From contig NZ_MSDF01000016.1 in NCBI RefSeq assembly GCF_002022275.1, forward strand, positions 126,301 to 190,300: DNA of 64,000 bases, read 5' to 3'. Each line of letters begins with the position of its first letter. The first letter of the stretch is position 1. Below the pieces are notes generated by a model. It was not told where the DNA came from and did not search any database. It saw only the letters and a list, made by a program, of their open reading frames with translations. A program made the translations under genes and the position numbers. Origin of the DNA: Pseudomonas fluorescens. GTDB lineage: Bacteria; Pseudomonadota; Gammaproteobacteria; Pseudomonadales; Pseudomonadaceae. Shown one piece after another: positions 44,596 to 53,573 of this stretch.

Positions 44596-44640
44596 TTCTG
44601 CGAGCGCCGCTCGTTTCTGCCAGGTGTCCAGCTGTCTCCT

Positions 44641-45954
44641 ATGAAAACCCCGTTGTGGTTCCCGCAAAGTTTTTTCTCTCGCACCCTTTGGCTGGTGCTG
44701 ATCGTCGTTCTGTTCTCAAAGGCACTGACACTGGTTTATCTGTTGATGAACGAAGACGTGCTGGTGGATCGACAATACAGCCACGGTGTCGCCCTCACGC
44801 TGCGCGCCTATTGGGCGGCGGACCCCGAGAACCGCGAGAAGATCGCCAAGGCCGCTACCCTGGTTCGTGTGGCGGGCGCCGGTGTGCCGGAGGGCGAGCA
44901 ACATTGGCCCTACAGCGAGATCTACCAGCGCCAGATGCAAGCCGAACTGGGTGAAGACACCGAAGTGAGGCTGCGCATGCATGTGTCACCGGCGCTGTGG
45001 GTGCGTGCGCCGAGCCTGGGCCAGGATTGGTTGAAAGTGCCGCTGTACCCGCATCCGCTGCGGGGGCAGAAGATCTGGAACGTGCTGGGCTGGTTCCTGG
45101 CTATTGGTTTGCTTTCCACCGCATCTGCGTGGATTTTCGTCCGCCAACTCAACCAACCGCTGAAACGCCTGGTGTTTGCCGCCCGCCAACTGGGGCAGGG
45201 CCGCAGTGTGCGCTTGCCCGTCAGCGATACACCCAGCGAGATGACCGAGGTGTATGGCGCGTTCAACCAGATGGCGGAGGACGTCGAACAGGCTGGCCGC
45301 GAACGCGAGCTGATGCTGGCGGGGGTCTCCCATGATTTGCGCACGCCGTTGACGCGTTTGCGGCTGTCCCTGGAACTGATGGGCAACCATAGCGACCTGA
45401 CGGATGACATGGTGCGCGACATCGAGGACATGGATGCGATCCTCGACCAGTTCCTGGCGTTTATTCGTGATGGCCGCGACGAAGTGGTTGAAGAGGTCGA
45501 TCTCACTGACCTGGTGCGTGAAGTGGTCGCCCCCTACAACCAGAATGGCGAGCAGGTGCGTATGCGGCTGGAACCGATCCAGCCGTTTGCGTTGCGTCGG
45601 GTGTCGATGAAACGCCTGCTGAACAACCTGATCGGCAACGCCTTGCATCACGCGGGTTCGGATGTGGAGGTAGCGGCTTATGTGTCCGGTGACAGCGCCG
45701 CGCCTTATGTGGTGCTGAGCGTGATGGACCGTGGGGCAGGGATCGACCCGGAAGAATTGGAAGGGATCTTCAACCCTTTCACCCGTGGCGACCGCGCCCG
45801 GGGTGGCAAGGGCACTGGCCTGGGGCTGGCGATTGTGCGTCGAATTGCCTCGATGCATGGCGGCAACGTTGAGCTGCGCAACCGGGAAGAGGGCGGTCTG
45901 GAAGCACGGGTGCGGTTGCCGCTTGGCTTGATGCTGCCCAGAGACGCGGTCTGA
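44641..45954 (+). CDS. envZ: EnvZ sensor histidine kinase
   Basis: 437 aa. Transmembrane segment 1 is at about 15-36, a periplasmic sensor of about 110 residues follows, and TM2 is at about 147-168. The HAMP linker runs to 222 (RQLNQPLKRLVFAARQLGQGRSV). The phosphorylated His231 lies in AGVSHDLRTPLTRLRL. The ATPase domain carries the N box LLNNLIGNALHHAG, G1 DRGAGIDPEEL, F box FNPFTRG and G2 GGKGTGLGLAIV. All catalytic boxes are intact. It phosphorylates and dephosphorylates OmpR in response to envelope/osmotic state. No strong SD precedes the ATG at 44641, so expression may be low. Confidence 0.94.
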   Translation: MKTPLWFPQSFFSRTLWLVLIVVLFSKALTLVYLLMNEDVLVDRQYSHGVALTLRAYWAADPENREKIAKAATLVRVAGAGVPEGEQHWPYSEIYQRQMQAELGEDTEVRLRMHVSPALWVRAPSLGQDWLKVPLYPHPLRGQKIWNVLGWFLAIGLLSTASAWIFVRQLNQPLKRLVFAARQLGQGRSVRLPVSDTPSEMTEVYGAFNQMAEDVEQAGRERELMLAGVSHDLRTPLTRLRLSLELMGNHSDLTDDMVRDIEDMDAILDQFLAFIRDGRDEVVEEVDLTDLVREVVAPYNQNGEQVRMRLEPIQPFALRRVSMKRLLNNLIGNALHHAGSDVEVAAYVSGDSAAPYVVLSVMDRGAGIDPEELEGIFNPFTRGDRARGGKGTGLGLAIVRRIASMHGGNVELRNREEGGLEARVRLPLGLMLPRDAV

Positions 45955-45972
45955 CAAACACTAAAATTCAAC

Positions 45973-46090
45973 TGTGGGGGCTGGCTTGTGTGGGAGCTGG
46001 CTTGCCTGCGATAGCATCAACTCAGTATCACTGATACACCGAGGTGCCTGCATCGCAGGCAAGCCAGCTCCCACACAAGCCAGCTCCCAC
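45973..46090. repeat. Nested REPIN (complete element flanked by partial REP ends)
   Basis: The complete REPIN is 45989-46075. Immediately outside lie TGTGGGGGCTGGCTTG on the left and AAGCCAGCTCCCAC on the right, themselves inverted, as if one REPIN sat inside another. It is located between convergent envZ and rimK. Confidence 0.9.
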
Positions 46091-46123
46091 CTTTGTTTGC
46101 GTTGTGCCAAAGGCTGATGTGTA

Positions 46124-47029
46124 TCAGCCCTTGCCCTTGGTCCGGGTCATATTCGGTCCACCATTCTTCTCCAGGTGCTGAATGATGATCCCCGCCACGT
46201 CTTTCCCCGTGGTGGTTTCAATCCCCTCCAGGCCCGGCGATGAATTCACCTCCATCACCAGCGGCCCGTGGTTGGAACGCAAGATATCCACACCCGCTAC
46301 CGCCAGCCCCATCACCTTGGCGGCGCGAAGTGCGGTCATGCGTTCTTCCGGGGTGATCTTGATCAAGCTGGCGCTGCCGCCACGGTGCAGGTTGGAGCGA
46401 AACTCCCCCGGCTTGGCCTGGCGTTTCATCGCCGCAATCACTTTGTCACCCACCACGAAGCAGCGGATATCCGCACCGCCGGCTTCCTTGATGTACTCCT
46501 GCACCATGATGTTTTGCTTGAGGCCCATGAACGCCTCAATCACCGACTCGGCTGCTGTCGCGGTTTCACACAGCACCACGCCAATGCCTTGAGTGCCTTC
46601 CAGCACCTTGATCACCAGCGGCGCGCCGTTAACCATTTCGATCAGGTCGGGAATGTCATCCGGGGAGTGGGCAAAACCGGTCACCGGCAGGCCGATGCCC
46701 CGGCGCGATAGCAGTTGCAGCGAGCGCAGCTTGTCGCGCGAGCGTGCAATGGCCACGGATTCATTCAGGGGGAATACCCCCATCATTTCAAACTGGCGCA
46801 ACACGGCGCAGCCATAAAACGTTACGGACGCGCCGATACGCGGGATCACCGCATCAAAGCCTTCCAACGGCTTGCCGCGGTAGTGGATCTGCGGCTTGTG
46901 GCTGGCAATGTTCATGTAGGCACGCAACGTGTCGATCACCACCATTTCATGGCCACGTTCGGTGCCGGCCTCGACCAGGCGGCGGGTGGAATACAGACGC
47001 GGGTTTCGCGACAGCACAGCAATCTTCAT
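46124..47029 (-). CDS. rimK: Ribosomal protein S6--L-glutamate ligase
   Basis: A 301-aa ATP-grasp ligase that adds glutamate residues to the C-terminus of ribosomal protein S6. [21 protein letters not shown] and [23 protein letters not shown] are family openings. The ATP-grasp core runs from about 100 ([23 protein letters not shown]) and has [15 protein letters not shown] and [25 protein letters not shown] with the metal-binding E/N residues. In P. fluorescens RimK activity is tuned by RimA and RimB and by c-di-GMP. Its ATG overlaps the rimB stop (ATGA). Confidence 0.95.
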   Translation of the reverse strand: MKIAVLSRNPRLYSTRRLVEAGTERGHEMVVIDTLRAYMNIASHKPQIHYRGKPLEGFDAVIPRIGASVTFYGCAVLRQFEMMGVFPLNESVAIARSRDKLRSLQLLSRRGIGLPVTGFAHSPDDIPDLIEMVNGAPLVIKVLEGTQGIGVVLCETATAAESVIEAFMGLKQNIMVQEYIKEAGGADIRCFVVGDKVIAAMKRQAKPGEFRSNLHRGGSASLIKITPEERMTALRAAKVMGLAVAGVDILRSNHGPLVMEVNSSPGLEGIETTTGKDVAGIIIQHLEKNGGPNMTRTKGKG

Positions 47030-47508
47030 GCAGCACCTGGGGCAGAAATAGTAGAGACCGGGAACACCGGCTTGTCTTGAACGTACTTGACGCCGGGATT
47101 GACCACCAGATGGCCATCAATCAACGCCTTGGAGCCCAGCAACAGGCGGTAACGCATGGCCTTGCGGCAGGCGAGGGTGAATTCCACCCGCCACACCCGA
47201 TCACCCAACGCCAGGGTGGTGCTGATCACGTAGCGCACCTGCGCATGGCCGTTGGAGCTCTTGATGGTTTTCATCGTCACCAGCGGCGCTTCGCAGCGAC
47301 GGTGACGCAGTTGCACCACGCTGCCCAGGTGCGCGGTAAAGCGCACCCAGTTTTCACCGTCGCGCTCAAACGGCTCGATATCGGTGGCGTGCAGGCTGGA
47401 AGTGCTGGCCCCGGTGTCGATCTTCGCGCGCAGGCCCGCCACTCCCAAGTCGGGAAGTGCCACCCACTCACGCAGACCCACAACGGTCAAATGGTCAAAT
47501 GTCTTCAA
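47026..47508 (-). CDS. rimB: RimB, retropepsin-like putative zinc/aspartic protease
   Basis: A 160-aa protein of the family annotated as ATP-dependent zinc protease but with an aspartic-protease-like D-T-G motif: [22 protein letters not shown] at about residues 25-46. It also contains [20 protein letters not shown], typical for the family. It lies between rimA and rimK in the same operon, translationally coupled to rimK. In P. fluorescens RimB modulates RimK-dependent S6 modification; biochemical proteolysis is not something the sequence proves. Confidence 0.9.
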   Translation of the reverse strand: MKTFDHLTVVGLREWVALPDLGVAGLRAKIDTGASTSSLHATDIEPFERDGENWVRFTAHLGSVVQLRHRRCEAPLVTMKTIKSSNGHAQVRYVISTTLALGDRVWRVEFTLACRKAMRYRLLLGSKALIDGHLVVNPGVKYVQDKPVFPVSTISAPGAA

Positions 47509-47521
47509 TATAGGTAACCGG

Positions 47522-48301
47522 TTAATTCGCCCAAGCCTGAGGTGTCACCTCAGCCAGGGCTTTGAATGAAGGCTTGGCGAACCAATAGCCCTGCATCAGA
47601 AAAATTCCGCAGCCGTGCAGGAAGTCCCGCTCGCCAGCACTCTCGATGCCTTCGGCGATGACAGTAACCCCCAACTGCTCACAGATTGTGACAATCCCCT
47701 GGACGATGACCTGGCGGACACGATCCTGATCGACATCGCGAATCAACGCCATATCGAGTTTGATCAAGTCAGGTTGGAAATCGGCCAGCAGGTTCAGCCC
47801 CGAATAGCCCGCGCCGAAGTCATCGATCGCGGTTTTGAAACCGAATTCGCGGTATTCACGCAGAATATTCGTCAAATGGCGATTGTTATCTACGTGCTCA
47901 CTTTCCAGTGTCTCGAAAATCAGCCGATTCACTGGAAAATTATGCGCGCGGGCCGCTTCCAGAGTGCTGCGGATGCACAGTTCCGGGCGGTACACGGCAT
48001 TGGGCATGAAATTGATCGAAAGATGGGTTTGCATCCCCAGCGCAGCGGCGCCGGCGATTGCCTGGGTGCGACAGCGTTGATCGAGACGGTAGCGATTGTG
48101 TTCATTCACTTGATCCAGCACCGACAGCGCGCTTTCGCCGTGCGTACCCCGCACTAAAGCCTCGTGGGCAAAAATCGACTGGTCACGCAGGTCTACGATA
48201 GGTTGATAGGCGAAAGCAAAATCGAAGCCCAAGGGCTCGCTTTGCTGGCAGCCCACGCAACGCTGGTCTGGCGAGGTGAGTGAAGTGGGGAAGTCGGTCA
48301 C
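47522..48301 (-). CDS. rimA: RimA, EAL-domain c-di-GMP phosphodiesterase
   Basis: 259 aa, essentially a single EAL domain with a short N-terminal tail containing a C-x-x-C pair (CVGCQQSE). All expected catalytic residues are present: E-A-L in FAHEALVRG, Asn in INFMPN, Glu in FETLESE, DDFGAGYSGL, Lys in LIKLDM, Glu in AEGIES. An active phosphodiesterase is therefore likely. It is first gene of rimABK. By removing or sensing c-di-GMP it influences S6 glutamylation by RimK. It is divergent from hslR, with 116 bases between. Confidence 0.9.
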   Translation of the reverse strand: MTDFPTSLTSPDQRCVGCQQSEPLGFDFAFAYQPIVDLRDQSIFAHEALVRGTHGESALSVLDQVNEHNRYRLDQRCRTQAIAGAAALGMQTHLSINFMPNAVYRPELCIRSTLEAARAHNFPVNRLIFETLESEHVDNNRHLTNILREYREFGFKTAIDDFGAGYSGLNLLADFQPDLIKLDMALIRDVDQDRVRQVIVQGIVTICEQLGVTVIAEGIESAGERDFLHGCGIFLMQGYWFAKPSFKALAEVTPQAWAN

Positions 48302-48417
48302 AGCGTATCCTCGCGAAAACAGGGTGCTACCTGGCGTATCTTAGGTGAGCTCAGGGGTTTATGCGTCGAAGGGTTTCAACGGTAAAGTTGCGACATTTTT
48401 CAGAGCGAGGAATTCAA

Positions 48418-48825
48418 GTGGCTCAGAAGCAGGAAGAGGAAGAAAAGGTCCGTTTGGACAAGTGGCTGTGGGCGGCGCGTTTCTATAAAACCCGTGCCCT
48501 GGCCAAGGCTGCCATCGAGAGCGGCAAGGTGCACCATCGCGGCGAACGCTGCAAGCCGGGCAAGGAACCGCGCGTCGGCGATGAGTTTCAGATTCGTACA
48601 GGGTTTGATGAAAAGACCGTCGTGGTGCAGGCCCTTTCCATCGTGCGCCGTGGTGCGCCTGAGGCACAGGCGTTGTACGCCGAGACCGAAGCGAGCATTG
48701 CCAAGCGCGAAAACGCAGCGGCAATGCGCAAGGCAGGTGCCACCGGCATGACCACCGACGGCAAACCGAGCAAAAAGCAGCGCCGCGATCTGTTCAAGTT
48801 TCGCGGCAGTGGCAATGATGACTGA
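48418..48825 (+). CDS. hslR: Heat-shock ribosome-associated protein Hsp15
   Basis: A 135-aa S4-domain RNA-binding protein. The GTG start (VAQKQEEEE) has GAGGAA about 8 bases upstream. The S4 domain runs from about 11 to 70: VRLDKWLWAARFYKTRALAKAAIESGKVHHRGERCKPGKEPRVGD. The C-terminal tail is basic (RRDLFKFRG). Hsp15 binds 50S subunits carrying stalled nascent chains and helps recycle them. It forms a functional group with hslO (Hsp33), 1 kb downstream; in E. coli they are adjacent. Here a PAP2 gene on the other strand lies between them. Confidence 0.93.
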   Translation: MAQKQEEEEKVRLDKWLWAARFYKTRALAKAAIESGKVHHRGERCKPGKEPRVGDEFQIRTGFDEKTVVVQALSIVRRGAPEAQALYAETEASIAKRENAAAMRKAGATGMTTDGKPSKKQRRDLFKFRGSGNDD

Positions 48826-48857
48826 CTGCACAAATCTCTCCTGCAAAGGAGATTAAA

Positions 48858-48945
48858 TGTGGGAGCCGGGCTTGCCCGCGATGCAGGCGGCTCGGTGTAT
48901 CGGTGATACCGAGGTGATGCTATCGCAGGCAAGCCAGCTCCCACA
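48858..48945. repeat. REPIN (hybrid arms)
   Basis: An 88-bp element with head GGGCTTGCCCGCGATG and tail ATCGCAGGCAAGCCAGCTCCCACA. An internal pair CTCGGTGTATC/GATACCGAG extends the stem. It lies between convergent hslR and the PAP2 gene. Confidence 0.93.
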
Positions 48946-48958
48946 TGATCCTGCTGGG

Positions 48959-49762
48959 TTAGAGGGCTGTGCGCATGACGCTCAAGCGCCCAACCAGAGG
49001 CAGTTTGCCGAGCAACCCAAACACCGGCGCCGTCACCTGCAACAACCCATCCGACACCTTCGCCGCAAACGGCGTGTAATAACCCCAACCCAGCGCCAAC
49101 AACGCCAGCAATACCCCGCCGATGTAGTCGTCCTGTCCCCAATGCGCACCGGCCACCAATCTCGGCATCATGAATAGCAGCGTCAGCCCCCAGATCACCA
49201 CTACCTGGCTGACACGCTTGGCAAACACCGTCATGAACATCCCCCAGATCAACAACACCGAGGCATGATCCCCCGGAAAGCTCTGGCTCGAACGGTCTTT
49301 CAGCTCCCAGGTTTTCTCCAGTCCCGGGAAATATTCACTCATATGAACCGCCCCACTGATCACCATCGACGGGCTGCTGTGCTGCCAGCCCATCAGCACC
49401 GTGAGTTTGGAAAACAGCATGCGGATAAACAGCAGCAACAACAAAATGCCGAAGAACCCGAAAAACGCTTGGCGCACCTGCACCGCCTCAAACACCCAGC
49501 CGCCGCGAATCAGCAATGCCAGCAAAATCACCCCAACCACCGCATCGAACGGCCGCAAACTGGCGACTGCCCATACATGCAGCCAGGCAGAGTTGCTCGC
49601 CAGCGGGTCATTGAGCAGATGAAACAGCCACTCGTCGAAAACCACACACAGCATCTGGCCCGTGGGCCACAGCCAAAAAAACAGCAGCCCGATTGCGAGT
49701 AGATTGCAAAAGGCCCATCGCCCGAGGTTCCACTTGGCTTGGAACAAACCCGGATTGTTCAT
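48959..49762 (-). CDS. PAP2-family membrane phosphatase/phosphotransferase
   Basis: A 267-aa membrane protein with about six hydrophobic segments. Phosphatase motifs: KDRSSQSFPGD with the following H (P-G-D-H in place of P-S-G-H), and PRLVAGAHWGQDDYIGG with catalytic His/Asp (R-x5-H-x3-D). The first motif (K-x6-R-P) is not clearly visible; KDR may serve. The family includes phosphatidylglycerophosphate phosphatases and lipid A 1-phosphatases or LpxT-type phosphotransferases; the choice cannot be made here. It acts on the periplasmic side of the inner membrane. Confidence 0.8.
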   Translation of the reverse strand: MNNPGLFQAKWNLGRWAFCNLLAIGLLFFWLWPTGQMLCVVFDEWLFHLLNDPLASNSAWLHVWAVASLRPFDAVVGVILLALLIRGGWVFEAVQVRQAFFGFFGILLLLLFIRMLFSKLTVLMGWQHSSPSMVISGAVHMSEYFPGLEKTWELKDRSSQSFPGDHASVLLIWGMFMTVFAKRVSQVVVIWGLTLLFMMPRLVAGAHWGQDDYIGGVLLALLALGWGYYTPFAAKVSDGLLQVTAPVFGLLGKLPLVGRLSVMRTAL

Positions 49763-49866
49763 AAACTGTCCCTCATCACTTTAGAAATCTGCACCAAAAT
49801 GGTGCTAAAGCGTTTAATTCTATAAAGCTCGTCACCAACTTGTCATCAATTCAGATACCCAGACCT

Positions 49867-50769
49867 ATGACTGATCTACCGGATACCGACTTCACCCAAC
49901 GCTTCATCTTCGACGAGAACGACGCCCGCGGCGAACTGGTCTCGCTGGAGCGCAGTTACGCCGAAGTCCTCGCCAAGCACCCCTATCCGGAGCCGGTCGC
50001 GCAACTGCTCGGTGAGCTGATGGCGGCGGCGGCGTTGCTGGTGGGCACCATGAAATTCGATGGTTTGCTGATCCTGCAGGCGCGTTCCGAAGGGCCGATC
50101 CCGATGCTGATGATCGAGTGCTCCAGCGAGCGCGAAATCCGTGGCCTGGCGCGTTACGACGCTGACCTGATCGCGCCGGACGCGACCCTCTCCGACCTGA
50201 TGGCCAACGGCGTGCTGGCGATCACCGTCGACCCGACTGAAGGCCAGCGTTACCAGGGCATCGTCGACCTCGATGGCGAAACCCTGTCGGACTGCTTCAC
50301 CAACTATTTCGTAATGTCCCAGCAAGTCGGCACCAAGTTCTGGCTCAACGCCGACGGCAAGCGCGCCCGTGGCCTGCTGTTGCAGCAACTGCCGGCCGAC
50401 CGCATCAAGGATGATGACGAGCGCACTGACAGCTGGCGCAAGCTGACCGCACTGGCCGGTACCCTGACCGCTGAAGAGCTGCTGGGCCTGGACAACGAAA
50501 CCATCCTGCACCGCCTCTACCACGAAGAAGCCGTGCGCCTGTTCGACGAACAGGGCCTGCGCTTCCGTTGCAGCTGCTCGCGTGAGCGCTCGGCCAATGC
50601 CTTGGTCAGCCTGGGCCTGGAAGACGCGCAGAATTTGGTAGTGGAGCACGGCGGCAATATCGAGATCGACTGCCAGTTCTGCAACCAGCGCTACCTGTTC
50701 GACGCCGCTGATGTAGCCCAATTGTTCGCCGGAGCAGGCATCGACACCCCTTCCGACACCCGCCACTAA
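49867..50769 (+). CDS. hslO: Redox-regulated chaperone Hsp33
   Basis: A 300-aa cytoplasmic holdase activated by oxidation. The start [23 protein letters not shown] is standard for the family. The N-terminal substrate-binding domain runs to about 230. The zinc centre is complete: C-x-C in FRCSCSRER and C-x-x-C in DCQFCNQRY. Without stress Zn keeps it inactive; disulfide formation and unfolding turn it on. The SD is weak. It is followed by the pckA promoter region. Confidence 0.94.
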   Translation: MTDLPDTDFTQRFIFDENDARGELVSLERSYAEVLAKHPYPEPVAQLLGELMAAAALLVGTMKFDGLLILQARSEGPIPMLMIECSSEREIRGLARYDADLIAPDATLSDLMANGVLAITVDPTEGQRYQGIVDLDGETLSDCFTNYFVMSQQVGTKFWLNADGKRARGLLLQQLPADRIKDDDERTDSWRKLTALAGTLTAEELLGLDNETILHRLYHEEAVRLFDEQGLRFRCSCSRERSANALVSLGLEDAQNLVVEHGGNIEIDCQFCNQRYLFDAADVAQLFAGAGIDTPSDTRH

Positions 50770-50948
50770 AACGTTTAAGCACAGGTAAATCACCTGACGA
50801 ACGCCGGATTAGCGCAGTTCTGACGGGAGGGCCCTACTCTTTTTGGGCTTTTCTGGCATAATCCGGCCCACTTTTTTCGCGGTAGTAGTGCGCAACTTTC
50901 TACTACAAAACGTTTGGAGCACTCGGCCATAGGCCGACGGGGAACCTC
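50770..50948 (+). promoter_or_regulatory. pckA promoter and leader
   Basis: TGGCATAAT (50855-50863) is an extended -10-like element. The leader then carries GTAGTAG (50882-50888) and CTACTAC (50900-50906), a 7-bp inverted repeat with an 11-base loop. Just upstream GCCC/GGGC plus T-run near 50831-50852 may be a weak terminator for hslO. GGGGAA lies before the pckA ATG. Confidence 0.45.
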
Positions 50949-52490
50949 ATGACGCAAGCCAACAACGCCGTATACACCGATCTGAGTGTTGACGATCTGG
51001 TTAAAGAAGCCCTGCAGCGTGGTGAAGGCGTGCTCGCCGATACTGGCGCGCTGGTCGTCGAAACCGGTCACCGTACTGGCCGTTCGCCGGTCGACCGTTT
51101 CATCGTTGAAGAGCCTTCCACCCAGGACGCAATCGCCTGGGGCCCGATCAACCGCAAGTTCCCGGCCGACAAGTTCGACGCTCTGTGGGCTCGCGTAGAG
51201 GCATTCAATAACGCGCAAGAGCACTTCGTTTCCCACGTTCACGTAGGGGCTGCCGAAGACCACTACCTGGCTGTGAAAATGACCACCCAGACTGCCTGGC
51301 AGAACCTGTTCGGTCGTTGCCTGTTCATCAACCCGGCCCAGTACAACCCGGCCGGTCGTGATGAGTGGCAGGTGCTCAACGTGGCTAACTTCGAGTGCGT
51401 GCCAGAGCGTGACGGCACCAACTCCGACGGTTGCGTGATCCTCAACTTCGCACAGAAAAAAGTGCTGATCGCCGGCATGCGTTATGCCGGTGAGATGAAA
51501 AAAGCCATGTTCTCCGTGCAGAACTTCCTGCTGCCGGCGGCCGATGTACTGCCAATGCACTGCGCCGCTAACATCGGCGAAGCCGGCGACGTGACCCTGT
51601 TCTTCGGTCTGTCGGGCACTGGCAAAACCACCCTGTCGGCCGACGAAAGCCGTTACCTGATCGGTGACGACGAACACGGCTGGGGCGAAGGCGTGGTGTT
51701 CAACATCGAAGGCGGTTGCTATGCCAAGTGCATCGACCTCTCCGAGAAGAACGAGCCGGTCATCTGGAAAGCCATCAAGCACGGCACCGTGCTCGAAAAC
51801 GTGGTGATCGACGATGCCAAGCACGCCGACTACACCAACGTCAGCCTGACTCAGAACAGCCGCGCCGCGTACCCGCTGGAGCACGTTGCCAAGCGTTCCG
51901 AGCAGAACCTGGGTGGCGAGCCAAACGCTGTGATCTTCCTGACCTGCGACCTGACCGGCGTACTGCCGCCTGTCTCGATCCTCAGCGAAGAACAAGCCGC
52001 CTACCACTTCCTGTCCGGCTACACCGCTCTGGTGGGTTCGACTGAAATGGGTTCCGGCAGCGGCATCAAGTCGACCTTCTCCACTTGCTTCGGCGCGCCA
52101 TTCTTCCCACGCCCGGCCGGTGAATACGCCGAGCTGCTGATCAAGCGCGTGCGCGGCTTCGGCTCCAAGGTCTACCTGGTCAACACCGGCTGGACCGGCG
52201 GCGGCTACGGCGTCGGCAAACGCTTCAACATCCCGACCACTCGCGGCGTCATCGCAGCGATCCAGAGCGGCGCGTTGATCGGTGCTGAAACCGAACACCT
52301 CGACACCATCAACCTCGACGTGCCATTGGCCGTACCGGGCGTGGATACAGGCCTGTTGAACCCACGTAACACCTGGGCCGACAAGGCTGCGTACGATGAA
52401 GCAGCGAAGGCGCTGGCCGGTCTGTTCATCGAGAACTTCAAGAAGTTTGAAGTGAGTGATGCGATCAAGGCTGCCGGTCCTAAGTTGTAA
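50949..52490 (+). CDS. pckA: Phosphoenolpyruvate carboxykinase (ATP)
   Basis: A 513-aa enzyme converting oxaloacetate plus ATP to PEP, CO2 and ADP, the entry to gluconeogenesis. Motifs: [18 protein letters not shown] (substrate arginine), the P-loop [13 protein letters not shown] around residues 220-232, then [26 protein letters not shown] with Mn-binding residues, and [17 protein letters not shown]. Length is usual for pseudomonads. The gene stands alone with its own leader and a strong terminator. Confidence 0.96.
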   Translation: MTQANNAVYTDLSVDDLVKEALQRGEGVLADTGALVVETGHRTGRSPVDRFIVEEPSTQDAIAWGPINRKFPADKFDALWARVEAFNNAQEHFVSHVHVGAAEDHYLAVKMTTQTAWQNLFGRCLFINPAQYNPAGRDEWQVLNVANFECVPERDGTNSDGCVILNFAQKKVLIAGMRYAGEMKKAMFSVQNFLLPAADVLPMHCAANIGEAGDVTLFFGLSGTGKTTLSADESRYLIGDDEHGWGEGVVFNIEGGCYAKCIDLSEKNEPVIWKAIKHGTVLENVVIDDAKHADYTNVSLTQNSRAAYPLEHVAKRSEQNLGGEPNAVIFLTCDLTGVLPPVSILSEEQAAYHFLSGYTALVGSTEMGSGSGIKSTFSTCFGAPFFPRPAGEYAELLIKRVRGFGSKVYLVNTGWTGGGYGVGKRFNIPTTRGVIAAIQSGALIGAETEHLDTINLDVPLAVPGVDTGLLNPRNTWADKAAYDEAAKALAGLFIENFKKFEVSDAIKAAGPKL

Positions 52491-52505
52491 GATTCGGTTG
52501 TTGTG

Positions 52506-52535
52506 AAAAAGCCGCCCTTTGGGGGCGGCTTTTTT
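52506..52535 (+). terminator. Rho-independent terminator after pckA
   Basis: GCCGCCC (52511-52517) and GGGCGGC (52523-52529) form a GC-rich stem flanked by A5 upstream and T6 downstream, 20 bases after the stop. The A-run means it also works for the convergent gene. Confidence 0.95.
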
Positions 52536-52547
52536 GTGCGCGAAGGG

Positions 52548-53411
52548 TTAGTCGGCGATGTGCAAAACCACTGCGCCCACCAACACCAACACGACCCCCA
52601 ACACTTGCACTGCCGACAACCGTTCCTTGAAAAACACGAAGCCTAAAATCGCTGCAATCCCGCCCGACAATGTACTGATCACCGTCACCACCGAAACAGA
52701 CCCCGCCATTGCGCCCCACGAAAACGCCGAGAAACCGCCCAGGTTCATCACGCTCGCGCCGGTCAACGTTGCACAGTTTTTCAGTGGCGGTATTTTCAGG
52801 CCGTCCTTTATCTTCAGCACCATCACCACCAGCACGCACAGGCCCACCAGATAACCCAGCCACAGCATGGTGATTGGACCCAGGGCGGGCAATGTGTAGC
52901 GGCCTTGCAGCCAGAAGCTGGTGCCGTACAGCACTGCGGCGAGCATGGCGTAAGCGATGGACTGCCGCGGGTTGTTGTGGGGAACGCCGTTGTCCTTATG
53001 AAGGCTGGAGAGGGACACGCCGATGACACACACTCCGATACAGCCCAGTTGAAGCAAGCTGATGTATTCACCGCTGGCCCACGACAGCAAAGTGGTGACC
53101 ACGCCGTAGGACGTCACCAGCGGCGCTACGATCGCGGCTTTGCCCAACGCGAAGGCCTTGGACAGCGCGAGGGCGCCGGAGACGGTGAGCAGGGCAGCGG
53201 CGATGCCCAGTAGCCAGACGCTCAACGGCGCATCGAGGGATTTGAACAGGAAGGTCGGGAAGATGACCAGCAGCAGGGTCATGATCAAAAAACCGAGGGC
53301 TTGGCCGAAATACACCGCACGTTTCACGCCGACGGCGCGGGCATTAAGGCCCACGAGAAAGTCCGTGCCGCCCCAGAGCAGAGCGGCCAGCAGGCCCATT
53401 GTTACGTCCAT
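52548..53411 (-). CDS. DMT-superfamily (EamA-type) transporter
   Basis: A 287-aa inner-membrane protein with about ten hydrophobic segments and the internal EamA duplication: AALLWGGTDFLVGLNARAV opens the first half, and AMLAAVLYGTSFWLQGRY opens the second. It ends ERLSAVQVLGVVLVLVGAVVLHIAD, the standard C-terminus with the conserved E-R-L/glycine pattern. Likely an exporter or importer of metabolites; substrate unknown. It is convergent with pckA and shares its terminator. Confidence 0.87.
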   Translation of the reverse strand: MDVTMGLLAALLWGGTDFLVGLNARAVGVKRAVYFGQALGFLIMTLLLVIFPTFLFKSLDAPLSVWLLGIAAALLTVSGALALSKAFALGKAAIVAPLVTSYGVVTTLLSWASGEYISLLQLGCIGVCVIGVSLSSLHKDNGVPHNNPRQSIAYAMLAAVLYGTSFWLQGRYTLPALGPITMLWLGYLVGLCVLVVMVLKIKDGLKIPPLKNCATLTGASVMNLGGFSAFSWGAMAGSVSVVTVISTLSGGIAAILGFVFFKERLSAVQVLGVVLVLVGAVVLHIAD

Positions 53412-53462
53412 GTACGGTCCTTGTTGTTTTGTGCGCGGCTCGCCAGATTACCGCGAATTCGA

Positions 53463-53550
53463 TGTGGGAGCTGAGCTTGCCCGCGATGCAGGTACCTCGG
53501 TGAATCAGTCCTGCCGAGGTGATGTTATCGCAGGCAAGCCAGCTCCCACA
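53463..53550. repeat. REPIN
   Basis: An 88-bp element. The head has AGCTGAGCTTGCCCGCGATG (one change) and the tail is the CAGGCAAGCCAGCTCCCACA type. ACCTCGGTGAATCA / TGCCGAGGTGAT inside extends the stem. Confidence 0.93.
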
Positions 53551-53573
53551 TTTGGATCTCAGTGTTCTTGGGG

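Noticed and set aside
50790..52298. Minus-strand 502-codon frame opposite pckA
   Set aside because: Antisense to a highly conserved gene; its protein has no known features.
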